A stretch of DNA of 64,000 nucleotides from Pseudomonas sp. TMP9 (GCF_037943105.1 NZ_CP149803.1:2398001-2462000), one strand, 5' to 3'. Counted from the first letter of the stretch, positions 37,485 through 47,589 are shown. A program made the numbers and translations. Notes: generated by a model not told the origin, from the letters alone.

Positions 37485-39808
37485 CGCAACACCTCAACTC
37501 GACGATTCGCACAATCGATGCTGAGCACCTGCGCTGCCGCCCATTTACGATAAAGCACCTCACCGGCGCCGATCACCGCCGGCAAACCCAGTTCGTTGGC
37601 GCGAATCGCCATATGTGAATTGGCTCCACCGTACGCCGTGATGAAGCCCGCTATACGGTGAGAAAAAATCCAATCGAAACCGGGGTCGGCACTGGGAATA
37701 ACCACAATGGCCCCTTGCAACCGATCACGCTGCAGGTAGTCCACTACGGCAGCCGTAACCTGACGCTGAGTAATAAAATTTGGCTCGGTCTGGGGCATGT
37801 GGAAACAGAGTGCATCCTCTGCCCGAGTAATCAGCGGCGGTAGAACAATCTGGCAAGTCTCGGCATAGCGCCGGCGCCCTTCCTCGATACTGGCCGCAAT
37901 TAACTCCTTAGGGTCGGCGCTGGCGGCATGCAGCTCTTTGATAACCTGGATATTGGCGTAAGACATGTCATCAGCACTAAAGCCCAGGTCTTGGCCCAAT
38001 TCACGAAATAGCGTGAGCGCATCCGACAGGTTGCGTGTGAAGACGAACTTGGCGTACTCACGCAACTCGATGCCTGCTTGAAGAAAATCGAACAATCCCA
38101 CCACATCGTGAGACAACCCATGCTCGCTTAGCAGCCGGCTGATCTCACGCATCTGCGCCAATGACAGGGCAAAACGCGCCTCATCGGGGCGAGGTTCAAC
38201 AGCCATGCGCTGCCAGTCGAAATACAAGTCAGGGGCTTCGTCATAGCGCGGCGATAGGATGTCGTAGGTTCCGGGACGCAAATGCCCGTAACGAGCGAGA
38301 AAGGTCGTGCGATTGAGCTGCTCAAAATCCTGTGTCATCTGCCCGCTGACAGTGGACAAACCACTGAGAAAAGCATCGTATTCGACTTGATTGAGCACAC
38401 CGACAGTGACCAGCGAGCGCAGCAATTGCACCGCAATGAATCCGGCGCGTGCCAAGCCTGCAAACGGCAGAGTGCCGTAGCGGCGACAATCTTCCAGCAA
38501 CCAATAGATGCGGGTGACCGGGTCGGTGTCCGCACCAAGTATTTCATCACGACGCGCCAATAGAACATCGAGCTTTTGCCGATCCGTACGCCACAACCCC
38601 GTTTCATTGTGCACGATACGATTGGTCAGATTACGCAGACTGTCTGCCAACCGCTCGCATTCGGCCTCAGTAAATCCTTCGTTCTGCAAGGCTTGCAAAC
38701 GTTGTGGCAAGTCCAATGTGTAGCAGGAGAAAACGATTTCAAACTCGATCTTGTCATGCAGGTTCGGCGCAGCCAGCAAGCGCTCAATGTAATAATTGAC
38801 CAGCTTGTCAGCTAGCGCCCCTTCTATATCACGGGGGATGAACGAGTTGAAGCTGACGCGCACATCGATATACGGCAAGCCATGGAAGTGCAGCATTAAC
38901 GGGAAACTGCGAAGGTTGCGATAACCGTAATTATTGCGCTGGTAGGCCCAAATCATATCGGTGACCAGCTCGCGATACAGCGACAATGCCAATGGCCGAG
39001 GGCGCACACCAATAATCTCTGCCGGGTTCCAATCCGGCATCACGCCGAACACCGTTCGCTCGCCATGCAAAAAAGGTTGCGGCCGAATTCCCTGGGCGAT
39101 GCGCTCATGAATCAAACGAACCAGCTTGGCGTGGCTTTGCGTATCTGTCGGCTCGCCAGTCAGCACCAAGGGGCGAACCTGGAGCAGGAACAACCGCCCC
39201 TGCTTATCCATGGCAAATTCGATGTCGATGGCCTGTCGACCAAACAGGTTCTGCAACTCTCGCAACACGTCCACCACCGGTGCCAGATCCAACGGAACCT
39301 GGGTCGCGGAGTGGTGGGCGTAAAAGGTTTTGAGCTCGTTGGAGCGCCCCGACGTTACGCTGTCTGTTAGGCCGCTACTTTCATCATAATTAATCACGAA
39401 ATAAGGGGCCAAGGTGGCTGGGTCAAGCCCAAAGCCAACGCCCGCAAGGCTCACATCCGTGACCATCGGCTGCACGAAAAACTGATCATCCGGCCATGCG
39501 GCCTGACCGCCCATGGAGTCAAGCACGCGTTCGACGGCGGCCTCGACCTCATCGTGGGTGACATTCAGATAGGACTCGTACTCACCCGCTGCCGAGGCCT
39601 GCTCACCGTCCTCACGAGCGCTGCTACTGCGCACGGCCATGTAGGGCCAATCCGCCTCATGTAAACGCGTCAAGCAAGCTCCGGCATTCAGTCGCCAGTC
39701 AGCTACAGTAAACAACACTTGGGGCAATACAATAGCGCCCTGCAAACGGCCAGCCAGCAGTGCGAGCGTTCCCGCTTTGGTGGAAAAAGCCAGTGCCTGA
39801 TCGGTCAT
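37481..39808 (-). CDS. PEP-synthase-like phosphotransfer enzyme, predicted L-glutamine kinase (Cj1418-like)
   Basis: A 775-residue protein of the PEP-utilising enzyme superfamily: N-terminal ATP-grasp domain (about 30-230; MAVRSSSAREDGEQASAAGEYESY, IDIEFAMDKQGRLFLLQVRPL), a large central domain without similarity to the PEP synthase barrel, and a C-terminal swivelling domain with the phospho-His in GGANSHMAIRANELG (about His732). A true PEP synthase would need the C-terminal PEP/pyruvate-binding TIM barrel, which is missing. This build and length match Cj1418, which phosphorylates the amide of glutamine. ATG at 39808 is preferred; an in-frame TTG at 39829 is possible. Confidence 0.82.
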   Translation of the reverse strand: MTDQALAFSTKAGTLALLAGRLQGAIVLPQVLFTVADWRLNAGACLTRLHEADWPYMAVRSSSAREDGEQASAAGEYESYLNVTHDEVEAAVERVLDSMGGQAAWPDDQFFVQPMVTDVSLAGVGFGLDPATLAPYFVINYDESSGLTDSVTSGRSNELKTFYAHHSATQVPLDLAPVVDVLRELQNLFGRQAIDIEFAMDKQGRLFLLQVRPLVLTGEPTDTQSHAKLVRLIHERIAQGIRPQPFLHGERTVFGVMPDWNPAEIIGVRPRPLALSLYRELVTDMIWAYQRNNYGYRNLRSFPLMLHFHGLPYIDVRVSFNSFIPRDIEGALADKLVNYYIERLLAAPNLHDKIEFEIVFSCYTLDLPQRLQALQNEGFTEAECERLADSLRNLTNRIVHNETGLWRTDRQKLDVLLARRDEILGADTDPVTRIYWLLEDCRRYGTLPFAGLARAGFIAVQLLRSLVTVGVLNQVEYDAFLSGLSTVSGQMTQDFEQLNRTTFLARYGHLRPGTYDILSPRYDEAPDLYFDWQRMAVEPRPDEARFALSLAQMREISRLLSEHGLSHDVVGLFDFLQAGIELREYAKFVFTRNLSDALTLFRELGQDLGFSADDMSYANIQVIKELHAASADPKELIAASIEEGRRRYAETCQIVLPPLITRAEDALCFHMPQTEPNFITQRQVTAAVVDYLQRDRLQGAIVVIPSADPGFDWIFSHRIAGFITAYGGANSHMAIRANELGLPAVIGAGEVLYRKWAAAQVLSIDCANRRVEVLR

Positions 39809-39877
39809 GTTTTTCGTCGATTCCTTCAAAATTGAACATGCCGCACTGCCCCACTGCTAGAGCAATAAAACTACCTA

Positions 39878-41557
39878 TTAACGCAACTGATTAAACAAAT
39901 TCAGCCCAGCAATCTTCACATAGCTCTGCTGCGCTGCCTCAAGGACGATAGTTTGAAATGACAGGCGCGAGAGTGCTTCTGCGTAGTCTAATTCGCGCAG
40001 GTCAGCTTGGACGGCTTTGTTGATCAGGGTGACATCTTCGTTATCGATTTCAGTCGTCTCGATCAAGTTGAGCCGTGCGCCGATCTCCGTTTGCACTTCA
40101 AGCACCTTGCCCAACCCGTTGTCTAGGTTGGTCAGCGCAATCGCGACCTCATTACGAACCCCCAGGTTGCCCGCAGGTGAGGTCGGGGAAGACTCCAGCG
40201 CCTGACGTAGACGGCTGATGGTGTTTAGGATGCTGATCTGCTCTTTGAATTGCGGCTGCACGCCGAATTCATCGCCACCGGCGGCAGCGGCAGGCGCAGA
40301 CAAAGTGAAGTTGGCGCCATACACGCTAAAGGTTGCGGGATATGGACCACCAACAGAACCCGTGCTAAGAACTGGGCTACCCGGCCCTACCGGCTGGGAA
40401 TAGACCTCGTAATTGCTGGCATCAGTGAACCGCAGCACCACGCCGGAGGTCGGGAATTGCCTATCGAAGGTCGCTTGGTTGCTGATACCCGCAGGCGCAA
40501 TGATCGCAGTGGAATTATTGGTCGATGAGCGATTCACCGCAAAATCCGTTGGCGCCGACTGCAACGTAAAAGTGTGGGTATTGATACCAGGCGCACCGGC
40601 AGTGGCGGTATCTGCCAGAAGGTTATTCAGGTCAAGTTCGTTATCCCCGGGCTTCAGCACGACATCTAGCTGGAAACGCATCCCTCGAAAGGTAATGGCG
40701 GTACCGTTGTTAGTCAGTGGGTCAATCAATCCAGCACCCGGCACCTCCGACGTTACGTCCGCGCCAGCGCTGTCATAAATACGGAACTCTTTACCGCTGA
40801 CGAATGCCAGCGAATAAGGCTCACCGGAGCGAAAATTGCTGTTAAACGCTTGGTTGTCCTGCACCAGCCCTGGCGACATAAAGATCCGCTGATCCGCTGC
40901 AGGTAATGCCGGAACGGTAGTGGCTGGCAAAGGCGGTGTCGGTAATGCCGGATTGTTGACACCGAGCGTATTCACAACCCGGTTGGCATTAGTCACCTCT
41001 TCGAAAAGGCGCTTGCCGTTGTCATTGATCGCTACATTGCTGGAGCCTGCAACCTGAAGGGTGCGCTGCCCTTCATCACCTTGGTAGGAATAGGTGCCGT
41101 CGGGGTTGCGCTGGAAGGGTTCAGTTTTCCCGAGAAAACCGCTGAACAGGTATTCACCGCGAGCATTGCGACTGTTCATTAAGTTCAGCAGCTCGCCCTC
41201 ACGCTCACTTAGCTCTTTGGCAAGTGATTTGCGGTCTTCAGCCGATAACGCACCGCCGCCAGCTTGCACCGCCAATTCGCGAACACGCTGCAGTACATTG
41301 ACTACCGAAGTGATGGTGGTTTCTTCTTGGGCCAGACTGTTCTTTGCAGCGGTGAGGTTTTCCTTGTACTGACCAAGCACTGCCTGTTGTTGTTCGAGTT
41401 GCAGCAGGCGCACCGAGGCTACCGGGTCATCAGCCGGAGTAAGAATACGATTGCCGCTGCTAATCTGCTCCTGAGTGCGAATCAGATTTGCATAGTTACG
41501 CCCCAGGCCGCTAACACCGTTATTGAACGCTTGGATTGAAGAGATGCGCATAACCAT
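39878..41557 (-). CDS. flgL: Flagellar hook-filament junction protein FlgL
   Basis: Second junction protein between hook and filament. Conserved ends: MRISSIQAFNNGVSGLGRNYANLIRTQEQISSG at the start and a flagellin-like helical C-terminus (ALTNLDNGLGKVLEVQTEIGARL, DLDYAEALSRLSFQTIVLEAAQQSY-like). At 559 aa it is clearly longer than P. aeruginosa FlgL (about 440), with the extra in the exposed beta-rich middle. GAGG is best spaced for the ATG at 41557, but the family usually begins at the second ATG (41551). Last gene of the flgF-flgL run. Confidence 0.93.
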   Translation of the reverse strand: MVMRISSIQAFNNGVSGLGRNYANLIRTQEQISSGNRILTPADDPVASVRLLQLEQQQAVLGQYKENLTAAKNSLAQEETTITSVVNVLQRVRELAVQAGGGALSAEDRKSLAKELSEREGELLNLMNSRNARGEYLFSGFLGKTEPFQRNPDGTYSYQGDEGQRTLQVAGSSNVAINDNGKRLFEEVTNANRVVNTLGVNNPALPTPPLPATTVPALPAADQRIFMSPGLVQDNQAFNSNFRSGEPYSLAFVSGKEFRIYDSAGADVTSEVPGAGLIDPLTNNGTAITFRGMRFQLDVVLKPGDNELDLNNLLADTATAGAPGINTHTFTLQSAPTDFAVNRSSTNNSTAIIAPAGISNQATFDRQFPTSGVVLRFTDASNYEVYSQPVGPGSPVLSTGSVGGPYPATFSVYGANFTLSAPAAAAGGDEFGVQPQFKEQISILNTISRLRQALESSPTSPAGNLGVRNEVAIALTNLDNGLGKVLEVQTEIGARLNLIETTEIDNEDVTLINKAVQADLRELDYAEALSRLSFQTIVLEAAQQSYVKIAGLNLFNQLR

Positions 41558-41598
41558 AAAACTAACCTCGAGGTTCTAGACCGCACGCAACTGGTGCG

Positions 41599-43641
41599 TC
41601 AGAACGTGTTAATCAGTGTATCGAACAGGCTGCGGGCAACTTGAATAATCTGTGCTGAGGCTTGGTAATACTGCTCGAATTGGATCAGCTTAGCGGCTTC
41701 TTCATCAAGGTTGACCGCCGAAATCGAATCGCGATTATCAGTAGCCTGTTTGAGGATAGCCCCAGTGGCCTCACCATCAACCCGCGCCTGACTGGTCAGT
41801 GTGCCCACCCGCTCCACTAAATCTCCGTAAGCGTCAGTAAAGCTTGAACCTGTGGTTGCAGGCGCTAGGGGATTGATACCAATGACCGCTCGATTCTGCA
41901 GGTCGATTAGCTTCAAAGCGTTACGGTTATCGGATACACCATTGGTGTTAAACGATACAGAGAAATTATCGCCGCTCTGAGGCCGACCACTGACACTCAC
42001 TTCGTAATCAAAAGGCACCGGTACAGGAGGCGGCCCGGCTGAGGCGGGCACAGTAATGGTCAACTTATTATTCTGCCCCGGCACGATGACACCGGTATCA
42101 ATAGCAGGACCGCCACTAAGGTTAAACACCTCATAACTCTGTACACCTGCTGTAACTGCCCCCATCACGATGCGCAGTGGCGGTGCGTTGCGTAGGCTGG
42201 TTTCCAGATTAGTTTGAGCCACCGGGTCGTAGATATCGATTTCAGTTTTCAGTGTCGGCTGGCTGATCACGCCAGTGCCAATATTCGCTGGGCTGGTTTG
42301 CGATTTCAGCGGAGCAGCAAAGGCTAGCTCCTCTGGCCGCTTCATGTCGGCACGCATAGACTCGCCGGCATTACGCGCCGGCATAACCCGAAAGCGATCA
42401 CCCGCAGCAAACGTACCGCTGGCCACGTTCAGTGAGATGCCTTCGAACTGCGCAGCCGGAACCGCCGTGATATCAAAAGGACCAAAACTGGTACCGTCGC
42501 TGATGCGTCGCGCGGTGAAATCTGTAGCAGTGGTGAACTCAATCTCATAGTCGCTTGTGCTGAGCTGGGTGGTGTCTTCGATCAACACGTTGAGGTTGGC
42601 TGTGGTGTCACTGTTACCCACACGCGCCAAACTGCGTTGACCAATTAGCAACGGATCATTCAGCTCACGAAATAAACCATTACCGAACTGACCATTGAGA
42701 TCCAAGCCCTGCCCAAGCTGACGATTGACTTGATCGGTGACCGACAGCGCCAGTCGCCCGACTGAGTTAAGCGTGGTATCCAGCACGTCTTCGCGGTAGC
42801 GGATCAGCCCGCCCATCTCGCCGCCAGTGATTAACGAGGTAATACCTTGGCGCGAATTGCCGCTGACAAACTGCACTTCACTGCGCAGCGGATCGGACAA
42901 GCCGGGGACCACTTCAAGTCGTGACGCGGTACTGCCTACTACCAAGGGCTGGCCCGAACCGACAAAAAGGTTGTAGCTGTTGTCGTCTTGGGAAACCACG
43001 GTTACACCAATAAAAGTCGACAACTTGCGCACAGCCTCTTCACGCGCATCAAGCAGATCATTAGGCTGCTTGCCGTTGGCTGCAGCCACTGCGATTGCAT
43101 CGTTGTAACCCGCTATTGATGTTGCCAGTTGATTGACTTGGTCACTTACTGCAGAAAGCTGTTTATTGATAAATGCGTTTTGTTCGGATAGACGGTCGTA
43201 GACAGTATTGAAACGCTTGGCCAAACCTTCAGCCTCAGACAACGCTAATTGCCGAGCTGGAATATTGGCAGGGTCTTCTGCAGCGGTTTGCAGCGCAGCA
43301 AATACTTTTTGCAACCCAGGATTGACCCCAGTGGTAGTACCTGCCAGCAAGGAATCCAGCTGATTGATCTGGCCCAGATAGCTCTGGGTATCACTATTAA
43401 GTGCTGTGCTGCTGCGCACCTGCGTATTGAGAAATTCGCTGTAGATACGTCTTACATCGACCAGCGTTGTACCTGAGCCGATGTAACCGACGCCGCTGAA
43501 CTGCGGAATACGCGTAGCCTGTATCGTCTCTTGGCGCGAGAAGCCGGGCGTATTGACGTTGGTGATGTTGTGGCCGGTGACCGCCAGCGAGGTTTTGTTC
43601 GCTGACAGCCCAGACAAGCCAATATTGAGGAGATCAGCCAT
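41599..43641 (-). CDS. flgK: Flagellar hook-associated protein FlgK
   Basis: First hook-filament junction protein, 680 aa. The N-terminus has the rod/hook signature (LLNIGLSGLSANKTSLAVTGHNITNVNTPGFSRQE) and the C-terminus the FlgK end (VNLDEEAAKLIQFEQYYQASAQIIQVARSLFDTLINTF). The middle is a long beta-rich surface region. It starts 6 nt from the flgJ stop and is read in the same operon. Confidence 0.95.
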   Translation of the reverse strand: MADLLNIGLSGLSANKTSLAVTGHNITNVNTPGFSRQETIQATRIPQFSGVGYIGSGTTLVDVRRIYSEFLNTQVRSSTALNSDTQSYLGQINQLDSLLAGTTTGVNPGLQKVFAALQTAAEDPANIPARQLALSEAEGLAKRFNTVYDRLSEQNAFINKQLSAVSDQVNQLATSIAGYNDAIAVAAANGKQPNDLLDAREEAVRKLSTFIGVTVVSQDDNSYNLFVGSGQPLVVGSTASRLEVVPGLSDPLRSEVQFVSGNSRQGITSLITGGEMGGLIRYREDVLDTTLNSVGRLALSVTDQVNRQLGQGLDLNGQFGNGLFRELNDPLLIGQRSLARVGNSDTTANLNVLIEDTTQLSTSDYEIEFTTATDFTARRISDGTSFGPFDITAVPAAQFEGISLNVASGTFAAGDRFRVMPARNAGESMRADMKRPEELAFAAPLKSQTSPANIGTGVISQPTLKTEIDIYDPVAQTNLETSLRNAPPLRIVMGAVTAGVQSYEVFNLSGGPAIDTGVIVPGQNNKLTITVPASAGPPPVPVPFDYEVSVSGRPQSGDNFSVSFNTNGVSDNRNALKLIDLQNRAVIGINPLAPATTGSSFTDAYGDLVERVGTLTSQARVDGEATGAILKQATDNRDSISAVNLDEEAAKLIQFEQYYQASAQIIQVARSLFDTLINTF

Positions 43642-43647
43642 GGTTCA

Positions 43648-44823
43648 TCATCCGTTGGTGGACGGCGTACTGACGGCCGCGACTGTTTGGTAGGTCTGCA
43701 TTTGCCGAGCGATCTGGGCGATTTTGCTGGCGTATTGCGGGTCGGTGGCGTAGCCGGCCTTCTGCAATTCGCGGGCAAACTGCTCGGGCTTGTCGGTAGT
43801 GGCTAAGGCTTTTTCGTAACGACCGTTGTTCTGCAAGAAGCTCACGTAATCATCAAAGCTGTGGGCGAAGGACTCATAGGCGCGGAATGAGGCCGCTTCC
43901 TTAACAGCTTTGCCGCCCTTGAACTCAGTGGTCAGCACGCGCGCTGAGTCGCCTTCCCAGGTGTTGTGGGTTTTGATGCCAAACAGGTTATGGCTGCTGC
44001 TGCCGTCTTGCTGACGAATAATTGATTTACCCCAGCCGGTTTCCAACGCGGCCTGTGCCACTAAATAGCGTGGGTCGACGCCAATCTTCTCGGCGGCTTG
44101 TTCAGCCATCGGCAACATGGCGGCAATAAATTCATCTTTCGAGCCAAAGGCTGCTTTGCCAGGCGCCAGTGGCGGCTGGGCAATACGCCGCCCGGTAATG
44201 GCGTCCATCCCACTCAAAGCCAGTGCTGTGTCTGCAGGGGCAGCAAACGTCTTGGCGGGTATCCAATCGTTTTGCGCCAGTGGCTGTGCGTCCGCCGCCG
44301 TAGCGGTCGGCACGATGCCCGCGAGCAAACGGTCTGTCAGTTTGCTGGGCAGGGACAAGCGCCGTTGGTTGAGCAAGGAGCTGTCATCGCGGCTGCTTTC
44401 AACCTGAGCCAATGGTTTAACCGGCGCAGCTGGGACCGCCTCGTTCACCTGAGCAAACGGATTGGGCCGGCTGTCGGCTTCTTTGATTTTGGACATCTGC
44501 CGCACCAACACGTCGGCCAAGCCAATACCGTTTTGGTGGTTGGACAAGGTGACCGACAGTTGTTGGTCGTGCATGTCTTGGTAGGTTTTGCTCTCGTTGC
44601 TGTTCATAAAGTTGCCCTCACCAAACGCCTCGTTAGCCGAGCGCATGGCTTTGAGCATTTCATTGAGAAACAGCGACTCAAATTCTTGAGCGACTTTCTT
44701 GATGTTTTTTTCGCTGTCGCCGCCCACCTTGAACTGCTGCAAGCGGCCTAGGTCGTTATAGGCGCCACTGTCTACCGGGCTTTTAGCCCCACCGAGTAAA
44801 CCGGCTGAGAGTCGAGAGTCCAT
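43648..44823 (-). CDS. flgJ: Flagellar rod assembly protein and muramidase FlgJ
   Basis: Two-domain form, 391 aa. The N-terminal rod-cap domain (VAQEFESLFLNEMLKAMRSANEAFGEGNFMNS) lets the rod grow; the C-terminal beta-N-acetylglucosaminidase domain (YLVAQAALETGWGKSIIRQQDGSSSHNLFGIK) opens the peptidoglycan. A flexible Pro/Ala-rich linker joins them. Dual-domain FlgJ is normal for gammaproteobacteria. Confidence 0.95.
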   Translation of the reverse strand: MDSRLSAGLLGGAKSPVDSGAYNDLGRLQQFKVGGDSEKNIKKVAQEFESLFLNEMLKAMRSANEAFGEGNFMNSNESKTYQDMHDQQLSVTLSNHQNGIGLADVLVRQMSKIKEADSRPNPFAQVNEAVPAAPVKPLAQVESSRDDSSLLNQRRLSLPSKLTDRLLAGIVPTATAADAQPLAQNDWIPAKTFAAPADTALALSGMDAITGRRIAQPPLAPGKAAFGSKDEFIAAMLPMAEQAAEKIGVDPRYLVAQAALETGWGKSIIRQQDGSSSHNLFGIKTHNTWEGDSARVLTTEFKGGKAVKEAASFRAYESFAHSFDDYVSFLQNNGRYEKALATTDKPEQFARELQKAGYATDPQYASKIAQIARQMQTYQTVAAVSTPSTNG

Positions 44824-44840
44824 TTTGGGCGTGCCCTCCC

Positions 44841-45944
44841 TTAAATCACAATCAGGTCAGCCTGCAGAGCGCCGGCTTGCTTAAGCGCCTCCAGGATGGC
44901 CATAAGGTCGGAAGGCGAAGCGCCCACCTGATTCACCGCGCGGACGATTTCATCCAGCGTGGTCCCGGGGCCGAACTTGAACATGGGCTTGGCTTCTTCA
45001 TCAGCATTGACCCGTGAGCGCGGCACCACAGCCGTCTGGCCGCCGGACAAAGCGTCTGGCTGGCTGACAATCGGATCTTCGGTAATGGTCACTGTCAGGC
45101 TGCCGTGGGTGACTGCAGCCGGCTGCACGCGCACGTTTTGGCCAATCACGATGGTGCCAGTACGCGAGTTGATGATGACCTTGGCCACAGCCTGGCCGAT
45201 CTCAACTTCGAGGTTTTCCAGAATGGATAAGTAGTCCACCCGCTGACCCGGGTCGAGGGGCGCGCTGACGCGGATCGAACCTCCATCGAGCGCTTGGGCC
45301 ACACCTGGGCCAAGCAGCTCGTTGATGTGGTCAACAATATTTTTTGCAGTGGTGAAATCTGGACGATTGAGGTTGAGCGTCAGGCTGTTGCCTTGATCAA
45401 AACCGCTCGGTACCGGCCGCTCGACCATTGCCCCGCCGGGTATACGCCCTGCCGATGGCACGTTGACGGTGATGCGTGAGCCGTCGCCGCCTTCGGCGTC
45501 AAAACCACCGACCACTAAGTTGCCTTGGGCGATGGCGTATACGTTGCCGTCGATACCTTTAAGCGGGGTCATCAGCAAGCTGCCGCCACGCAGGCTTTTC
45601 GCATTACCGATGGAGGATACGGTGATGTCGATGGTCTGCCCGGGCTTTGCGAACGCCGGTAGGTCAGCATGGATCGACACCGCCGCGACGTTTTTCAGCT
45701 GCACGTTGCCACCCGCCGGCACCTTGATACCGAACTGCGCCATCATGTTATTGAAGGTTTGCACGGTAAACGGCGTCTGGGTGGTTTGGTCACCGCTGCC
45801 GTTAAGGCCAACCACCAAGCCGTAACCAATTAACTGATTACTGCGCACACCTTGGATGCTGGCAAGGTCTTTCAGCCGTTCGGCCTGAGCCATTGAAGCC
45901 AGTAACACAGCGGCAGCGGCGATGAGGTATTTACTAAGCGTCAT
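44841..45944 (-). CDS. flgI: Flagellar P-ring protein FlgI
   Basis: Periplasmic P-ring subunit, 367 aa, with a clear Sec signal ([21 protein letters not shown], cleavage before [13 protein letters not shown]). The conserved core reads [25 protein letters not shown]. The ATG at 45944 is chosen because GAGG lies 9 nt before it; earlier in-frame starts lack spacing and would extend the signal peptide. Confidence 0.95.
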   Translation of the reverse strand: MTLSKYLIAAAAVLLASMAQAERLKDLASIQGVRSNQLIGYGLVVGLNGSGDQTTQTPFTVQTFNNMMAQFGIKVPAGGNVQLKNVAAVSIHADLPAFAKPGQTIDITVSSIGNAKSLRGGSLLMTPLKGIDGNVYAIAQGNLVVGGFDAEGGDGSRITVNVPSAGRIPGGAMVERPVPSGFDQGNSLTLNLNRPDFTTAKNIVDHINELLGPGVAQALDGGSIRVSAPLDPGQRVDYLSILENLEVEIGQAVAKVIINSRTGTIVIGQNVRVQPAAVTHGSLTVTITEDPIVSQPDALSGGQTAVVPRSRVNADEEAKPMFKFGPGTTLDEIVRAVNQVGASPSDLMAILEALKQAGALQADLIVI

Positions 45945-45955
45945 GGTGACCATCC

Positions 45956-46675
45956 TCAGAACGGCCACATTGGGCTAAGAAAGAAACGGCTCATCCAGCC
46001 CGGCTGCGAAGCATCAGCAAAGGCACCGGTCCCCGAGTAGGTGATGCGAGCATCGGCGATGCGGGTCGAGGACACGGTGTTGTCAGTGGCGATGTCATCG
46101 GAGCGGACCAAGCCGGCAATGCGCACCAGTTCGTCGCCGGTATTAAGGGTCATCCACTTTTCCCCGCGCACCAGCAGAATGCCATTGGGCATCACTTCGG
46201 CCACCGATACGGTGATTGAGCCGGTAAGGCTGTTGCTTTGCCCAGCAGCGCCAGAACCATCCGCTGAACGCGCTGCATCGAAGCTGGCGTCCAGACCTAA
46301 GGTGTCATTGTTCAGGCCCAGCGCACCGATGGAGGCCAGCGGATTTTTCGGCGTTACCGCCATGCCGAACAGGTTGGGTATGCCGAGGTTGGCCGAGCTG
46401 TCTTTGCTGACCTGGCTGTTGCTGTTCTTGCTGGCTTGGGTGCGCTCATTGAGGGTAATGGTAATGATGTCGCCCACGCGGTAAGCCTTGCGGTCACCGA
46501 ACAAGCCATTGTCAAAACCAGCTTGGTAGATGGAGCCATTATTTTGCGAGGCAGGCAGCGGCGTGCGCGGCATTACCGGGGCGTAATAGGGATCGTCCGG
46601 CTTAGGCGCGGGCGCCATGCAGCCGCTCAATGCCAGAGGGCCAAGCAGTGCACTTAGAATAATTAGCCGGTTCAT
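45956..46675 (-). CDS. flgH: Flagellar L-ring lipoprotein FlgH
   Basis: Outer-membrane ring subunit, 239 aa. The lipobox LSGC places the lipidated Cys at residue 19. The conserved middle includes [34 protein letters not shown] precedes the ATG. flgI follows after 11 nt. Confidence 0.95.
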   Translation of the reverse strand: MNRLIILSALLGPLALSGCMAPAPKPDDPYYAPVMPRTPLPASQNNGSIYQAGFDNGLFGDRKAYRVGDIITITLNERTQASKNSNSQVSKDSSANLGIPNLFGMAVTPKNPLASIGALGLNNDTLGLDASFDAARSADGSGAAGQSNSLTGSITVSVAEVMPNGILLVRGEKWMTLNTGDELVRIAGLVRSDDIATDNTVSSTRIADARITYSGTGAFADASQPGWMSRFFLSPMWPF

Positions 46676-46719
46676 ATCGATTACCTCAGTTGTTGCATTC
46701 TGCTAGGTGAGGACCTTGT

Positions 46720-46754
46720 TGGGTTACGCCGCTTCGCGTCTAACCCGCCCTACG
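46720..46754. repeat. REP-like palindrome in the flgG-flgH gap
   Basis: GGGTTA-CGC ... GCG-TC-TAACCC forms an imperfect palindrome followed by CGCCCTACG, the usual Pseudomonas short intergenic repeat. It sits in the 82-nt gap between two co-transcribed genes and could act as an RNA stability or processing element. Confidence 0.65.
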
Positions 46755-46757
46755 CCA

Positions 46758-47543
46758 TTAAAGATTCTGTGAAATAAAGCCGAGCATCTGGTCCGCAGTG
46801 GAAATGACTTTGGAGTTCATTTCATAGGCGCGCTGAGTGGTGATCATGTTCACCAGCTCCTCCACCACACTGACGTTGGAGTTTTCCAAGGTGTTTTGCA
46901 GGGTGGTACCTAGGCCATTCAGGCCCGGTGTGCCGACTTGCGGCGCCCCGCTGGATGCAGTTTCCAAGAACAGGTTATTACCGATAGCCTCCAGCCCCGC
47001 CGGGTTGATGAAATCGGAAATCTGCAAGTTACCAACGATCTGCGGCTGCGGGTTGCCGGCAGTGGTGACGGATACGGTGCCGTCTTCGCCGACAGTAAAG
47101 GTGCGCACTTCATTGGGCAGAACAATGGCCGGCTCCAATGCATAACCGTTAGAGGTCACCACCTGGCCATCGGAGTTGAGGTGGAAACTGCCGTCGCGGC
47201 TGTAAGACACCGTGCCGTCTGGCAGCAACACTTGGAAGAAACCGCGACCGTTAATCGCCATGTCTAGCGGTTGTTCGGTGGTTTGCAGGCTACCGGCGGT
47301 GAAGATTTTTTGCGTGCCCACCACTCGCACCCCGGTACCCAGCTGCAAGCCAGACGGCAGTTGGCTGTCTTGGCTAGACTGGCCGCCCGGTTGACGACGA
47401 ATTTGGTACAGCAGGTCTTCAAACTCGGCGCGATCACGTTTAAAGCCGGTGGTCGAGACGTTGGCCAAGTTGTTGGAAATGGTGGTCAGGTTCATGTCCT
47501 GAGCGGACAAACCCGTCTTACTGACCCACAGTGCCGGAAGCAT
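46758..47543 (-). CDS. flgG: Flagellar distal rod protein FlgG
   Basis: Distal rod subunit, 261 aa, the expected length. Starts LWVSKTGLSAQDMNLTTISNNLANVSTTGFKRDRAEF and ends NVSVVEELVNMITTQRAYEMNSKVISTADQMLGFISQNL, both diagnostic. GAGGAG precedes the ATG. A small perfect hairpin (GGCGTCG-TATTAC-CGACGCC, 47558-47577) lies between flgF and flgG without a T tract, so it is more likely an mRNA structure than a terminator. Confidence 0.96.
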   Translation of the reverse strand: MLPALWVSKTGLSAQDMNLTTISNNLANVSTTGFKRDRAEFEDLLYQIRRQPGGQSSQDSQLPSGLQLGTGVRVVGTQKIFTAGSLQTTEQPLDMAINGRGFFQVLLPDGTVSYSRDGSFHLNSDGQVVTSNGYALEPAIVLPNEVRTFTVGEDGTVSVTTAGNPQPQIVGNLQISDFINPAGLEAIGNNLFLETASSGAPQVGTPGLNGLGTTLQNTLENSNVSVVEELVNMITTQRAYEMNSKVISTADQMLGFISQNL

Positions 47544-47589
47544 ATCGATTCTCCTCGGGCGTCGTATTACCGACGCCGCGTGCTGGTAA

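Noticed and set aside
37481-39829. Annotation as phosphoenolpyruvate synthase
   Set aside because: It has the ATP-grasp and phospho-His parts but no C-terminal PEP/pyruvate barrel, and sits with amidotransferase and cytidylyltransferase genes rather than in central metabolism.
47558-47577. Terminator between flgG and flgF
   Set aside because: A perfect 7-bp hairpin but with no T tract and inside an operon; treated as an mRNA structure only.
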